From NCBI RefSeq assembly GCF_029017545.1, contig NW_026555339.1:28692438-28756437 (forward strand): a stretch of DNA of 64,000 bases, written 5' to 3'. Below the pieces are notes generated by a model that did no database searches, was not told where the DNA came from, and was given only the letters and a program-made list of their open reading frames with translations. Positions 47,683-57,730 of this stretch are shown here, in pieces (the stretch's first letter is position 1; every line of letters starts with the position of its first letter). This stretch comes from Prosopis cineraria. Taxonomy: Eukaryota; Streptophyta; Magnoliopsida; Fabales; Fabaceae. Both the position numbers and the translations under genes were made by a program.

Positions 47683-48659
47683 GAACAAGATCTAGAAAAT
47701 ATTGAAACAAGAATAGGAATAATATTGGCAATTAATGAATATATAGGAAGAGAAATTAGAATATATTATTCAACACCAGTAAGATAGAGAAACACTAGAA
47801 AATATTTAACATTTCTAAATATTTGTTTTGCAATAATAGAAGTATTAGAAAATTTGTCATAATGAATATAATAAAAATAATTGAATCAAAAATGTATAAA
47901 GTAGAATAAAATAAAATCTCAGAAAGTTCTTACATACTAATAGAAAATTTATCATGTATTTTAGTACCCTTTTTATTAAGAGAAGAAGAAGATAGTATAA
48001 GTAATCAAGCAAATTGGACAAACATGTTTTTAATGAAATAATTAGGTTGTTATATAAACAAAAATATAAATAATTTAGAACATCTATTTAATGAAAAATA
48101 AATAACAAATATGATACCAGAAGAAGTACAAATAATGTTAGAAAAAGAAAACCCTAAAGAAAAAAAAATGAAAAGACTTAAAGAATATGCTAAACCTTCA
48201 GAATAAAAAATATATGAAATAAAAAAAAGATTGTAATAAAAAATTAGATAAAATAAAATATGATACAAAAAGACTAAGAATTGAACGAAGTACGATAAGT
48301 CATAATATTTATAAAATTATAAAATATTTAGGAATAAATCCTCATAATAAAGTAGAAGAAGAATGGTTTCAAGTAAATACGATGAAAATAGTTGAAAATG
48401 AATGTATGACTGAAGAAAAAATAAAAAAATAAGATATACATGAAAATATAAGACAAACAAGAATAGAAGCAAAAAAATTAAGAAAATAACAAGAAATAAT
48501 GAATAATAATATATGATTTATACATGCACAAATGAAAAAACTAGAATTACAAATATTTGATAGAGAAAGTGGAACAAATTATGCAAAAGAAAAAGAAAAA
48601 GAAATAAAATAAAAATTAAAAATAGAAATAGAAAGAGAATTAAGAGGAAAAAATGAATA
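47683..48659 (+). pseudogene. Pararetrovirus polyprotein 1, N-terminal region
   Basis: Three overlapping frames give one continuous but interrupted product. The first piece (47683-47858) contains ILAINEYIGREIRIYYSTPV. The second (47862-48235) has CILVPFLLREEEDSI and a Lys/Glu-rich helix. The third (48241-48659) has SHNIYKIIKYLGINPHNKVE and more charged helices likely to form coiled coil. Internal stops are almost all TAA or TAG where Gln is plausible. No known catalytic motif. Frameshifts lie near 47860, 48236 and 48660. Confidence 0.7.
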
Positions 48660-50321
48660 GATGAAGAAGAATGGGAGAGTGTAAATAGAGCTGTAGAAAT
48701 AATGTTAAAAAATTATAACTATAAACCTAAAAAGAAAACTCAACAAAAACCATAATAGAAAGTAAATGTAAATATGGCAAAAACAATAAATGAAATAGAA
48801 GATGAAATAGAAAGTCAATATGAAGAATTATAAATGGAGTTACAAAAGTTATTGGAAAATGAAGAAAATGAAGAAAGAAAAGAATTAGAGAAAATAAAAC
48901 AAAAATATAAACATTTGATAAATAACAATTATGATGAATTTTTTATAAATATGCAAAATTCACAATTAGTAATTCATGATTAACAACCCTATGGAATGCC
49001 TCAAAACTTTATACCACCAAATTTAGATGATCCATCTTATAACAATAGAAATGTAGAATCCAGTTGAATATCAGAAGAACCAAGAGATGAAAGAATGCTA
49101 GAACCAGATGAAAGAGAAATATATTATGAAATAGATTTTATAAAACCAAATAAAATAGATTGTAATGATATACCTTTTTAAGCTACATTTAATATACCAA
49201 AAAATAATGAATTTATACCAACACCTTTAGCATAATATGAAAGTAAACAAATATCTAATTCAGGAATATAGTTAGATTTAGAATGTAATTTGGATAATGG
49301 TAAAATAATAGAAGAATGAGGAAAAGCAACATTAACAGCATTAACAGGAAAAAATGTAGACATACAAACTGTAACTATGCTAATAGAATGAACATTTATA
49401 GGAAATATACAAAATTAGTGAAAGAGTAAAACTCATGAATTTAGAGAAAATTTTAAAAAACAAGATAAAAGTTATGAAAATAGAAGAGAATATTATGCAA
49501 TGATTATAGAAAAATATCAAAAAGCTTTAAGAAATGAATTTACAAGAATAACACAGGATATTAATGAAGTAAGTAAAAAGAAAGATGTAATAAAAATATT
49601 ACACGAAATAGAATTATGTTCGTTAAAATCAGAATATTTAAATGCTTTTATATGTGAATACAAAAAATACTATTATGAAGCAAGATTAGGAGACTTAAAA
49701 GAAGAAAGATTTTATTTAGATTTATTTTATGAAAAATTATCAAAATTATTATCAGATACAATATTAGAAGATTATTATAATACTTATGAAATAACCTCAT
49801 CAAGAGAAGAAATAATAGATGATTTAAGACATGGACCAATAAATGTATTAAATAAAGTAGATACTATGGAAAGAAGAGAATTATTTTTAAGAAAATACAT
49901 AGCTAATAAATGTAGAAATGCATGGAGAAATATAAAATATTATAAAACTAATAAAACTATATTAAAATGTGGAAAAATGATGAAAGGACATAAATGAAGA
50001 TGTAAACCAAAAAAATATGAAAGAAAAAAAAAGAAAAGGAAATTGAAAATAAAATTTAAAAAATATCCTAAAGAAAAATATTATAACAAACATAGTAAAT
50101 ATAAACCAAGAAAATTATTTAATATAAAAGGAAAAAGGAGAATAAATTATAATAAAAAATTTAGGAAATGTAAATGTTATAATTGTGGAGAATTAGGACA
50201 TATATTACCAAACTGTCCAAGTAAAAAGGATAAGAAAATTATGAAAATAATGAAGGAAGCATATAAAGGAAATTTAGAACCAATAGGATATGATGAAAAA
50301 TTATCTGAAATAGCAAAATGA
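48660..50321 (+). pseudogene. Pararetrovirus coat-protein domain with CCHC zinc finger
   Basis: A single frame from 48660 to 50321: an acidic Glu-rich helix, a central core (around 49190-49960, open from 49500 to 49997), a basic Lys/Arg-rich stretch (49998-50160) and a CCHC knuckle with C at 50175 and 50184, H at 50199, C at 50214 (CYNCGELGHILPNC). Basic region plus C-x2-C-x4-H-x4-C is the hallmark of caulimovirid coat proteins and binds genomic nucleic acid. About a dozen stops lie before 49500, including TGA and a TAG-TGA pair where Trp is expected. Confidence 0.85.
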
Positions 50322-51402
50322 ATTAAATAATTCAGATATAGAAATTTATAAAGTAAAGATTATTAGTGAAACTGAAACTGAGAATAGTGAATCTGAAGAA
50401 GAAGAAATGAGTTATATGTATACGATGAATAGGTTAGAAGATGAACCTGAGAGTAATAATCAAAATAAATATAATGAATATGAAGAAGTTGTAAGTGCAA
50501 AAGAAGGAATAGTTCAAAAAAGAATGATTTTTAACCAAAAATAATATGAAAAGATAAGAGATTCAAAATTAAATTTAAAACCTAAGGAATTAAAGAATGA
50601 AAGTTTTATGAATAAAGTAGCAAAACTTGTAAAATCTAAGAAACAAGAAAAATATGCTTGTGTAGTATTAGAAAAAAAATATCCTATAGAATCAACATTA
50701 AGAAAAGGAGTATTAAGAATATCATTAATAAGTAAAGCATTAATAGATGCAGAAGTTAATAAATTACCATTTAAAGATGAAGTAATAAAAATATATATTG
50801 CTAGAGTATAATTATTAGTAAAAGCTTATTTTCAAAAAGGAAGAAACTCACCAATAGAATTATTAATAACTGATGGAAGAACAATAAGTAGTGTGAAAGA
50901 TAGTATTTTAGGAATATTAACTAAAAACCTAATATATCAAAAACTAAAATTTACAATAAATACTAATTTTTGTATATCAAGAGCAGATGAAAATATGAAT
51001 AAAACCTTGTTAATATATCATAAATTGGGAGGAATAAAATTATTACTAGGATCAAGAACAATAAGTATAACTTCTATGATAGGACTATTATTTACAAATG
51101 AACATAAAATTTATAAAAAAAATAAAGGAAAATTAACAATTGACAAACATTTTATGCCTGTATTACAAGAAATTGAATTAGATCCAACAAGAATAACAAT
51201 ACCTGAACAATTAAGATTAGAATTAGATAATACTATAGGATATTATGAAAATGAAAACAATTCAAGAAGATTAATAACTATTGATTATATAGGACGAAGA
51301 TCATTAAGAATTAGTACACCAACATTAAATATAAATATAAATCAACCTATTAGAAGAAGCTTTAGTTTTGAACCAAGACTTCTACTAGTACAGGATGAAT
51401 AA
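50322..51402 (+). pseudogene. Pararetrovirus movement protein (30K superfamily) domain
   Basis: An acidic linker (50322-50560) shifts frame and leads into the movement domain at about 50566-51402. It is recognised by the succession of short beta-rich blocks, the VYQKLKF-like segment (IYQKLKFTINTNFCIS near 50935-50985), a LLIYHKL helix and an SITSMIG block near 51065. 30K proteins form tubules at plasmodesmata for cell-to-cell spread. One stop (TAA at 50809) and the frameshift from the coat-protein frame interrupt it. The domain follows the zinc finger instead of preceding it. Confidence 0.75.
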
Positions 51403-51790
51403 GAGGAATATCTAGAGAAAAAAGATTATTATTAAGATCAAGAAGTGAAAACCCTATAACTTCAAACTTAGAATCATTAAAACTTGAAACACCACTAGAA
51501 AATGATAATTATATATTAATAGAAGTTAAACAAGAAGAAAATTGGATAGTAATGGCTTTAGTAGACTTAAGAAAAGAAAAAAGTATAATACAATTAAATT
51601 TGACAAATAATAATTTAGAAGTAACAAATGAAAAAAATAGAACAATTTCATCTATAAGAATAAATCAAAGAGATGTTTTAACTATAAAATTTTGGATAAT
51701 AGATAATAATAATGATCAATGTAAAATAATTTTAGGAAATGATTTTTTAAAACAAGTAAAACTATGGAGAATACAAAAAAAAGAATTATG
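51403..51790 (+). pseudogene. C-terminal extension of polyprotein 1 with a protease-like motif
   Basis: After a stop at 51400 the frame continues with Arg/Ser-rich text, then from 51552 (other frame) MALVDLRKEKSII, and at about 51726 KIILGNDFL, ending with TGA at 51789. ALVD…SII…ILG-x-DFL mimics the order of a retropepsin fold, but the DTG triad position reads DLR. A genuine protease (see 51840-52260) lies immediately downstream. Whether this is a degenerate second protease-like fold or chance resemblance cannot be settled by eye. Confidence 0.45.
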
Positions 51791-51839
51791 ATAAATATTA
51801 ATCACCAAATAATAGTTATTCAAAAGATAAAATTAATAT

Positions 51840-52260
51840 GACAAGATTATATTACATATTGATAAAATTTAATTATCAAAAATATAGATCAAGAAAATAT
51901 CATGCTTTAGTAGATACATGAGCAAATATCTCAGTACCAAAAGTAAATGTATTACCAGATGAATTATGAAAAAATAAAATATTAAGAATGCAAGGAGTAG
52001 GAAAATAGATTAATTGTATAGAATTAGAAGCAAGAGATAGTATGGTATAAATAAGAAAATGTGAATTAAAAATAAGAAAATTAAACCAATATAATGATAA
52101 TTCATGTGATGTAATATTAGGAATAGATTTTATTGAACAATATTATCCTTTACATATGTTTGAAAAAATAATAATATTAAAAACACCTTGTAATCATCGA
52201 GCATGGAAAGTAAGAGTAACTAAACCTTATAGTAAAAGAGATGAAAAAATTTAAAAGAAA
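51840..52260 (+). pseudogene. Pararetrovirus aspartic protease domain
   Basis: The frame reads HALVDT-stop-ANIS at 51901-51930: the active site expected as D-T-G is D-T-(TGA), a single G-to-A change at the glycine codon. The C-terminal motif VILGIDFIEQYYPL at about 52107-52150 is intact. Several further TAG/TAA/TGA stops occur. It heads polyprotein 2, which begins around 51792. Confidence 0.85.
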
Positions 52261-53330
52261 ATAGAAGAATATAAAGTACAATTTCTGCCAAATAAAAAAC
52301 CTTTATATAATAATGAAGTCATAAATTCAGTAAAAATGTTAAATACTACAAAAAAAAATTTAATTGAACAAAGATTATTAGAAAATTATAGTGATAATCT
52401 TTTAGTTCATTGGGAAAAATCTAAACTTCTAGCAAAAATAGAGACTATAGCAAAGAGATAAATTGTAAACCTTATCCATGGACAGAAAATGATAAAAAAG
52501 AATTCATAATGCAAATTAATAAAATGAAATAATATGATTTAATAACAGAAAGTAGATTTGAATATTCATTACCTGCTATGATTGTAGTAAAACATAGTGA
52601 AGAAAAAAGAGAAAAATCAAGATTAGTTATAAATTATAAAAAACTAAATGAATTAACAATAAGAAATAGATATCCAATACCAAAAATAGATTTGTTATTT
52701 AATTTAATAAGAGAAAAAATATATTTAGTAAATTTTTGGATTTTTTCAAATAAAATTAGAAGAAGAAAGCAAAAAAATATATTGCTTTTAGTCCATCAGA
52801 AGGATTGTATGAATGAAATGTATTACCTATGAGATTTCATAATAATCCTAGTATATTTCAAGAGTATGTGACAAAATTATTATTATCAATAAAAGATTTT
52901 GTTGTAATATATACATAGATGATATTTTAATATTTTCAAAAGATAAAGAAGAACATGAAAAATATTAAGAGAAATTTATAGATCTTATAAAAGAAAAAGA
53001 ATTAAATATATCACCTAAGAAAGTTGAATTAAGAAAAGAAAAAATAGGATTTTTAGGACAGTACATAATCAATAATGGAATAGAGTTTTAAGAACATATT
53101 AGCAAGAAAATATTAGAATTTGATGAAATTTAAAATAAAAAAACTTTAATCATTTTTAGGATTAGTAAATCAGGCTAAAAATTATATTCCAAACTTATTA
53201 AAATTAACAGAAAAAGTAAGTAAATTAGCTGGAGAAAAGACAATATGGATATGGGATAAAGAAAAAGAAAAAATAATAAATCAAATAAAAACTTTATGTC
53301 AAAATTTACCTAAGTTAACTATCCTAGTAA
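52261..53330 (+). pseudogene. Pararetrovirus reverse transcriptase domain
   Basis: Motifs in order: PAMIVVKHSEEKREKSRLVI, NYKKLNELTIRNRYPIPKID (52578-52690), a broken palm region, then the catalytic YIDD box at 52912-52923 followed by ILIFSKDKEEHEKY, and a connection region with KVELRKEKIGFLG. The catalytic aspartates are kept at DNA level, but the frame changes at least twice between 52740 and 52900 and again near 53090. RT copies the pregenomic RNA into DNA. Confidence 0.88.
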
Positions 53331-53740
53331 ATAATGATGTAATATAGATAATTTATATAGATGCTAGTGCAAATTATTGGGGAGCAGCTTTATATCACAT
53401 TAATAAAGAAGAAGAAGAAGTAATAACCAGATATGCTAGTGGAAAATTTAATGATTCTCAGACTAAATATCATTCTAATTGAAAAGAATTCTTAGCAATA
53501 TTAAAAACTGAATAAAAGTTTGAATTATTTATTGTTAATACTAAATTTATTATAGAGACTGATAATACTCAAGTTAAACATTGGTTAAATAAAAGAATAA
53601 AGACAACTCAATTATGTAATAAGATGTTGACTAAGTGACAATCAGATATGTCTTATTATGATTATGCAATTGATATATTAAAGGAAAAAATAATCTTGTT
53701 ACTGATTATCTGTCTAGATGGAGCCATATAGAAGAGAGAC
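53331..53740 (+). pseudogene. Pararetrovirus RNase H domain
   Basis: IYIDASANYWGAALYH with the first catalytic Asp codon at 53360-53362, then RYASGKFNDSQTKYHSN and a Glu (KEFLAI), and the TDNTQVKHWLN block (53558-53592), ending VTDYLSRWSHIEERPI. Two or three stops (TGA/TAA) interrupt. RNase H removes the RNA template during reverse transcription. The order RT-RNase H with nothing after it (no integrase) is typical of pararetroviruses. Confidence 0.87.
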
Positions 53741-53813
53741 CAATATGATGACAAGTAGTAGTGGTGTTGGTTCACCTATAGGACCAATAATGACCCCACT
53801 AAACTAAGTAATC

Positions 53814-54960
53814 ATGAAGGTAAATATTTTGGAGATGAATATGAGCCTTCTTGCTAGACAACTAAATAATAATATGCAATCATTATTTGAAACAGTAGCT
53901 CATCTCAGAAATGAGGTGAATATTTTGACAAGTAAAGTGGAGGCCTTAGAGAAATCTAAGAAACCATTATTCCAATCCCCTAAAACAAGTAAAACAAGTA
54001 ATTGAGTCATCTACTTAAACTCCTGATTCATTATTCCAACCTCATAGTTCAAATAGATCTGGTCCAAAAATTTCATTCACTGAAATAGTTAAAGAAGCCC
54101 AAAATTCTAAAGCCCAAATAGTAACAAGAACACCTCAAAATAGTCTATTTACTTCTACCTCTTCTAAGAGAAGGAGTCCAAGCCCAGTAACTTCACCATC
54201 TTTTAAAACTTTAGACCAGTATAACTACTTTAAACTCTTGATCAATAAAACCAATCATTTTTCCCTTCTTAACACCAATAACATTAAATGTGTTTCTCAT
54301 TATTCCTTCAATAAGGTCATTGTATATTCAAATACTAACTATGAACTTGTAAAAAGCCTCTTCAATTATGGCCTTATCCACTCAATATATCCTTCTAATG
54401 ACATGTCCAAAATATCAAAACTTCTAAAGTCCATCAAAGATGCCGCCAAACACTATTTTAGAATTGTAACTCAATATCGGGTTTTTATCAGGTGTTACTC
54501 AATAATAGTAGAAATAACTTCTGATAAATTTTATCCTCCAATTAATCTGATTAAATTTGGAGCAACAAGAAGACCATTTGAGTATGACCAAGAAGAAAAA
54601 GAAGACATTATGAATGATGAAGACCTTAGATATAAAATCTCCACTATTAGAGCACATGAAGTACATATTATTTTTCAAGAACTCAACAAGACAACTACTG
54701 TAGAAGAACAATGGATATACTTCACTAGCCCAACAACATGTGTTTTTTCAGTGGGAAAAAATAGCAAAAATTCAAGAAGCTTCAATAATTGGTATAAAGG
54801 ATTAAGAAATAATTTAATAGATAATGGTGAAGGAACAAAAAGAAAAATATGTCAAGTATTATTAGAATATGCAATCCACAAATGCAAGTATTGTGAAGAA
54901 AGAAAACAGGCTGATAAAGACTATGAAGATCCTTCTATCAACATGAATATTCTGAATTAG
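53814..54960 (+). pseudogene. Pararetrovirus third ORF, possible transactivator/viroplasmin
   Basis: Starts ATG 53814 with a leucine-zipper-like helix (SLLARQLNNNMQSLFETVAH, then LRNEVNILTSKVEALEK). A Ser/Pro-rich linker crosses a frameshift near 54003 and one stop at about 54023, and an open 241-codon domain follows to TAG 54958-54960 (FRIVTQYRVFIRCYSIIVEI, FGATRRPFEYDQ, EQWIYFTSP, then CKYCEERKQ). Base use is less A-biased than in the two polyproteins. Position after RNase H and just before the promoter matches the caulimovirid transactivator, but I see no diagnostic motif, so the function is a positional inference. It is the best preserved viral frame. Confidence 0.55.
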
Positions 54961-55182
54961 ATTGCCAACAAGTAAAGCAGAAGATGGAAGAAGACTAATT
55001 GACAAGACAAAAAGTGGTAGATGATAATGTCAAAAAGCCTAAAGCTAAAAAATAGTCTAAAACTATATTGTCTCTTTACTTTTTCATTTTGTCAAAAGTA
55101 ATTTTGTTTTCTTATAATAATTAGGGTTACTTTTTATCAACAATTAACCATAGTCATGTAACCAGAGTTGGAATGCCAGCTT

Positions 55183-55189
55183 TATATAA
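55183..55189 (+). promoter_or_regulatory. TATA box of the pregenomic-RNA promoter
   Basis: TATATAA in GCTTTATATAAAGGC, followed about 30 nt later by a start-site-like CATTAGAAAGGC, lies in the only large intergenic region of the virus. Caulimovirids transcribe their genome from a single such strong promoter at this position. Confidence 0.75.
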
Positions 55190-55214
55190 AGGCTTGTAAT
55201 CTCATTAGAAAGGC

Positions 55215-55657
55215 AAAGGTGTTCAGAGAAGCTTACTCACTTGCCGTTCTGAATTCCAATTCTCTCTTGTAATCCTGCCTTTTCACTATCAATAAAAGTA
55301 TTTATTCAAATATTTCAACATTTACAAGTATTGAAAAGTAACAGGTAGGCTGAGTAATTTCTTTTTTAGGGGTTAAAAGGGAATTATTATCTAGTGCTTA
55401 ACAAAGTTTTAGATTTCTGCAATGATCTTATAAGGGGAATTACTGGTTATGTGTTGTTATGGCTACGCCTCCAGTAGGAAATGAAGGAAGGCTGTGCTAT
55501 ACTGGTTTAAAGAAAGTGGTTCTATGAAAGGTCTATAGCTAGGCTTAAGAGATTGTCGATTTGTTAATCTCAGTATGAAAGAGGATTGAGAACCTTTCAT
55601 ATTCTGTTATGACCCAGATTAGTATCGGTCAAACCCTGTAGCAATACATAACCAGCT
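55215..55657 (+). other. Pregenomic RNA leader up to the integration border
   Basis: Non-coding sequence between the predicted start site and the right border, with GTTATGGCTACGCCTCCAGT-like text, several short ATG-initiated frames and no long frame. In a circular genome this leader would run on into the primer-binding site at the left end of the insert, so the two borders are adjacent on the viral circle. Confidence 0.6.
55291..55296 (+). terminator. Viral polyadenylation signal
   Basis: AATAAA (in TATCAATAAAAGTA) about 75 nt after the predicted start site. Caulimovirids place the signal just downstream of the start so that it is read on the second pass, giving terminally redundant RNA. Confidence 0.7.
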
Positions 55658-55795
55658 GTTTATGTATATATCATATATATAGATATATGATATATGTATA
55701 TGGTATATAAAATTAAAATATATGATATAATATATATATATATATATGTTTTCAAAATATATATGTATATATATTCATTTATATATAATATAATA
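55658..55795. repeat. TA-rich duplicated segment, right copy
   Basis: Direct repeat of 47286-47425 across the viral insert (GTTTATGTATATATCATATA … GGTATATAAAATTAAAATATA … GTTTTCAAAATATATATG). From here solo LTR 1 continues with TATGTTAGTTTTAAATTTAA. Confidence 0.75.
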
Positions 55796-56168
55796 TGTAT
55801 ATGTGATATATATTATATTATATTATGTTATGTTATGTTAGTTTTAAATTTAATTTTATATGATAGATTAAATTTAATAACTAACATGATATGAGAGAAT
55901 ATCATGTCAGTTTTATAATTTGAATTTATAAGATAAATTTAAATTAGATATGATATTATGGATTAAATTTATGAGATAAATTTAATTAAATTTTTGTAGG
56001 CTTTTAAGTGAAAGACAAAAACCCTGATCTATATACTAATATATAGATAGGGACATTTTTTATGAAGAAAGAGAGAGTTAGAAAAGCTCTAACAGCAAAA
56101 ACACTTCGAGAGCTACAAATCACCCTATAGAAAAGAAAATTAATTTCCAAAAAAGAGCGGATGCTGGG

Positions 56169-57496
56169 TGTTAACATCTAGAAGTTCATGTTATTTCATC
56201 ACATTTTTCTTAGATTCTAATCCATTTTGGTTCAATTGTATATGTTTTTATTGCCCAAATTAGGAAAATGTGCATTTTGTTTTCAGCTTGTGTTCTTGGC
56301 TTTAATTTGATATTTTTAACCTAATTTCATATTATTTTGATTGAAGTTTTGATTAGAAGCATTTTTGGAGCTTTTGTGGATGTTTTTGGAAGGCTTTTGG
56401 ATAAAGAAATCAAGAGCAAAATGAATGATTTTCGTTAGTTGTAAAAACAGTGTAAAACTGCCAAAGTTGTCCCAAAGTCGTGACTTTCGTTCACGACTTT
56501 CGCCGCTGTCAGAAAAACACTGTGTTTCATTTATCAGAAATTAGTTGGCTAGGATACATATAAGCTGAGAGCTCGACCTAGAACGCATTCTTTAGACTTT
56601 TAGACACTTTTAGAGCTTGGTTGTGCTAGGGTTTGGGCATTGGAAGAGTTAGGATCAAGAGATTGAAGCTTTGAAGACATTTGGAGCTCATTTTCTTTGG
56701 TTTTTCTATTCCTCTTCCCTTTCCTCTCTTGTAATCTGAAATGGGTCTACTTATTTTGTATATTTGTAGTTTGTGGATGATTATGAGTAGCTAAACCCTT
56801 TGTTCTAGAATTATTTGGAACCCTTGTATGGATTAACACTATATTTCTCCTCTCTTTTTGTGATTAATGACATATATGTGTTTATTTTACTCTTTTCTTA
56901 ATGCTTCTACTTGATTGGCCACCATTTAGATGTTGGGTTCACTTAATTGATGCTTGAGAGGGCTAGGTTGAGTGTAGAACTTAGGAAAAATTGTGTAAGA
57001 ACTTGATATTTGCATGTTGAATGGATGGTTTTGCTAGTAAGATAGAGATATACTTGCTAGCCTTGCATAGCCACATTAGGGTTGGTGTTTTAAAATTGAG
57101 TTTTATTAATTGTAACAAGAGATTGAGCAATTAATTTAACTAAACACTTGTTCATGACTTGAGAGAGCTTGTCCAAGTATTTTTAGAACCCTAGGTTAGC
57201 ACTTATTTTCATTAAAAGCATTTATGAGAGGAGGTAATTTTGGTGTTATGAAATGCAAGGGGGACAATTAATCCTAGGTCTCAATTTGTGTTGTAAGTTT
57301 GTAAATCACTCACTTTCTTTATTTTCTAGAGTGAATTCATTTGCAAAATCATTTTCACCTAACTTTGTGTAGCTCAACTTGATCAAATTTACTTAGTCTT
57401 TTGCTTGATTATTGTTTTTGAACAAATCCTCGAGGAAACGATACTTTACTTTCATTATATTACTTGCTATGATCCGTACACTTGTGGTAAGCAACA
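56169..57496 (+). mobile_element. Solo LTR 3 (gypsy-type) nested in solo LTR 1
   Basis: Begins TGTTAACATCTAGAAG and ends GGTAAGCAACA, flanked by a perfect 5-bp duplication CTGGG (56164-56168 and 57497-57501). Comparison with solo LTR 2 shows that exactly this block is extra. The text near its end (CCTCGAGGAAACGATACTTTAC, then GATCCGTACACTTG) is typical of plant Ty3-gypsy LTRs. No coding capacity. Length 1328 bp. Confidence 0.92.
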
Positions 57497-57730
57497 CTGG
57501 GAGCACTAGCACGCTGTTCGAGTTAGAAAGCTGTTTGTGTGGATACCGGTAGAGGGAGCAGATCTACGTTGTTAGCTCTTAAGATCCAAACTTTTGAAGA
57601 GAACGTGCGCCAAGTTCAAAGAATTAAAAGGTAACTCTTCTATCCACCTTAACTTAAAAGAGTTCGTTCGGTCCATATCAGGATAGGGACTTCAAAATTT
57701 TAATCTTTTGTTGCACATCCCTATCCAACA

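Larger units (their letters stand above)
47431..55657 (+). mobile_element. Endogenous pararetrovirus (Caulimoviridae), near full-length single genome copy
   Basis: The insert is 8.2 kb, the size of a caulimovirid genome. It is linear from the tRNA-Met primer-binding site (47433) through polyprotein 1 (CCHC zinc finger, then movement domain), polyprotein 2 (protease, RT, RNase H), a third ORF, promoter, poly(A) signal and leader (to 55657). The coding strand is very A-rich. There is no integrase and there are no LTRs of its own. Stops are mostly TAA/TAG/TGA at expected Gln/Trp/Gly codons, plus about seven frameshifts, so the copy cannot encode working proteins. Zinc finger ahead of movement domain is as I recall for Cavemovirus and Solendovirus; Badnavirus and Petuvirus have the reverse. 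Confidence 0.9.
46223..57730 (+). mobile_element. Solo LTR 1, split by a pararetrovirus and by another solo LTR
   Basis: Begins TGTTGAAAATTGTGTC and ends CTATCCAACA. Its pieces (46223-47430, 55658-56168, 57502-57730) align end to end with solo LTR 2 (58110-59764), for example TTTGACCGGGTAATTATAAAG, CCATATCTCATACTTCACCG and ATCAGGATAGGGA. The middle is interrupted by the viral copy and by the 1.3-kb LTR at 56169-57496. An extra triplication of CATTGAGAAAATGTATGGCC lies at 46758-46802; solo LTR 2 has no such triplication. It has no primer-binding site after its end, and gypsy gag resumes at once, so it is a solo LTR. Confidence 0.88.

Noticed and set aside
48660..49500. Stop-codon reassignment in the viral polyprotein (TAA/TAG as Gln, TGA as Trp)
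   Set aside because: The pattern is regular, but the same stops at Trp/Gln positions occur in plastid, NLR and transposon sequences in the window, and real frameshifts are also present. Deamination of methylated DNA explains it without a new code.
54499..54711. Minus-strand open frame within the third viral ORF
   Set aside because: Shadow of the longer plus-strand frame at 54238-54960.
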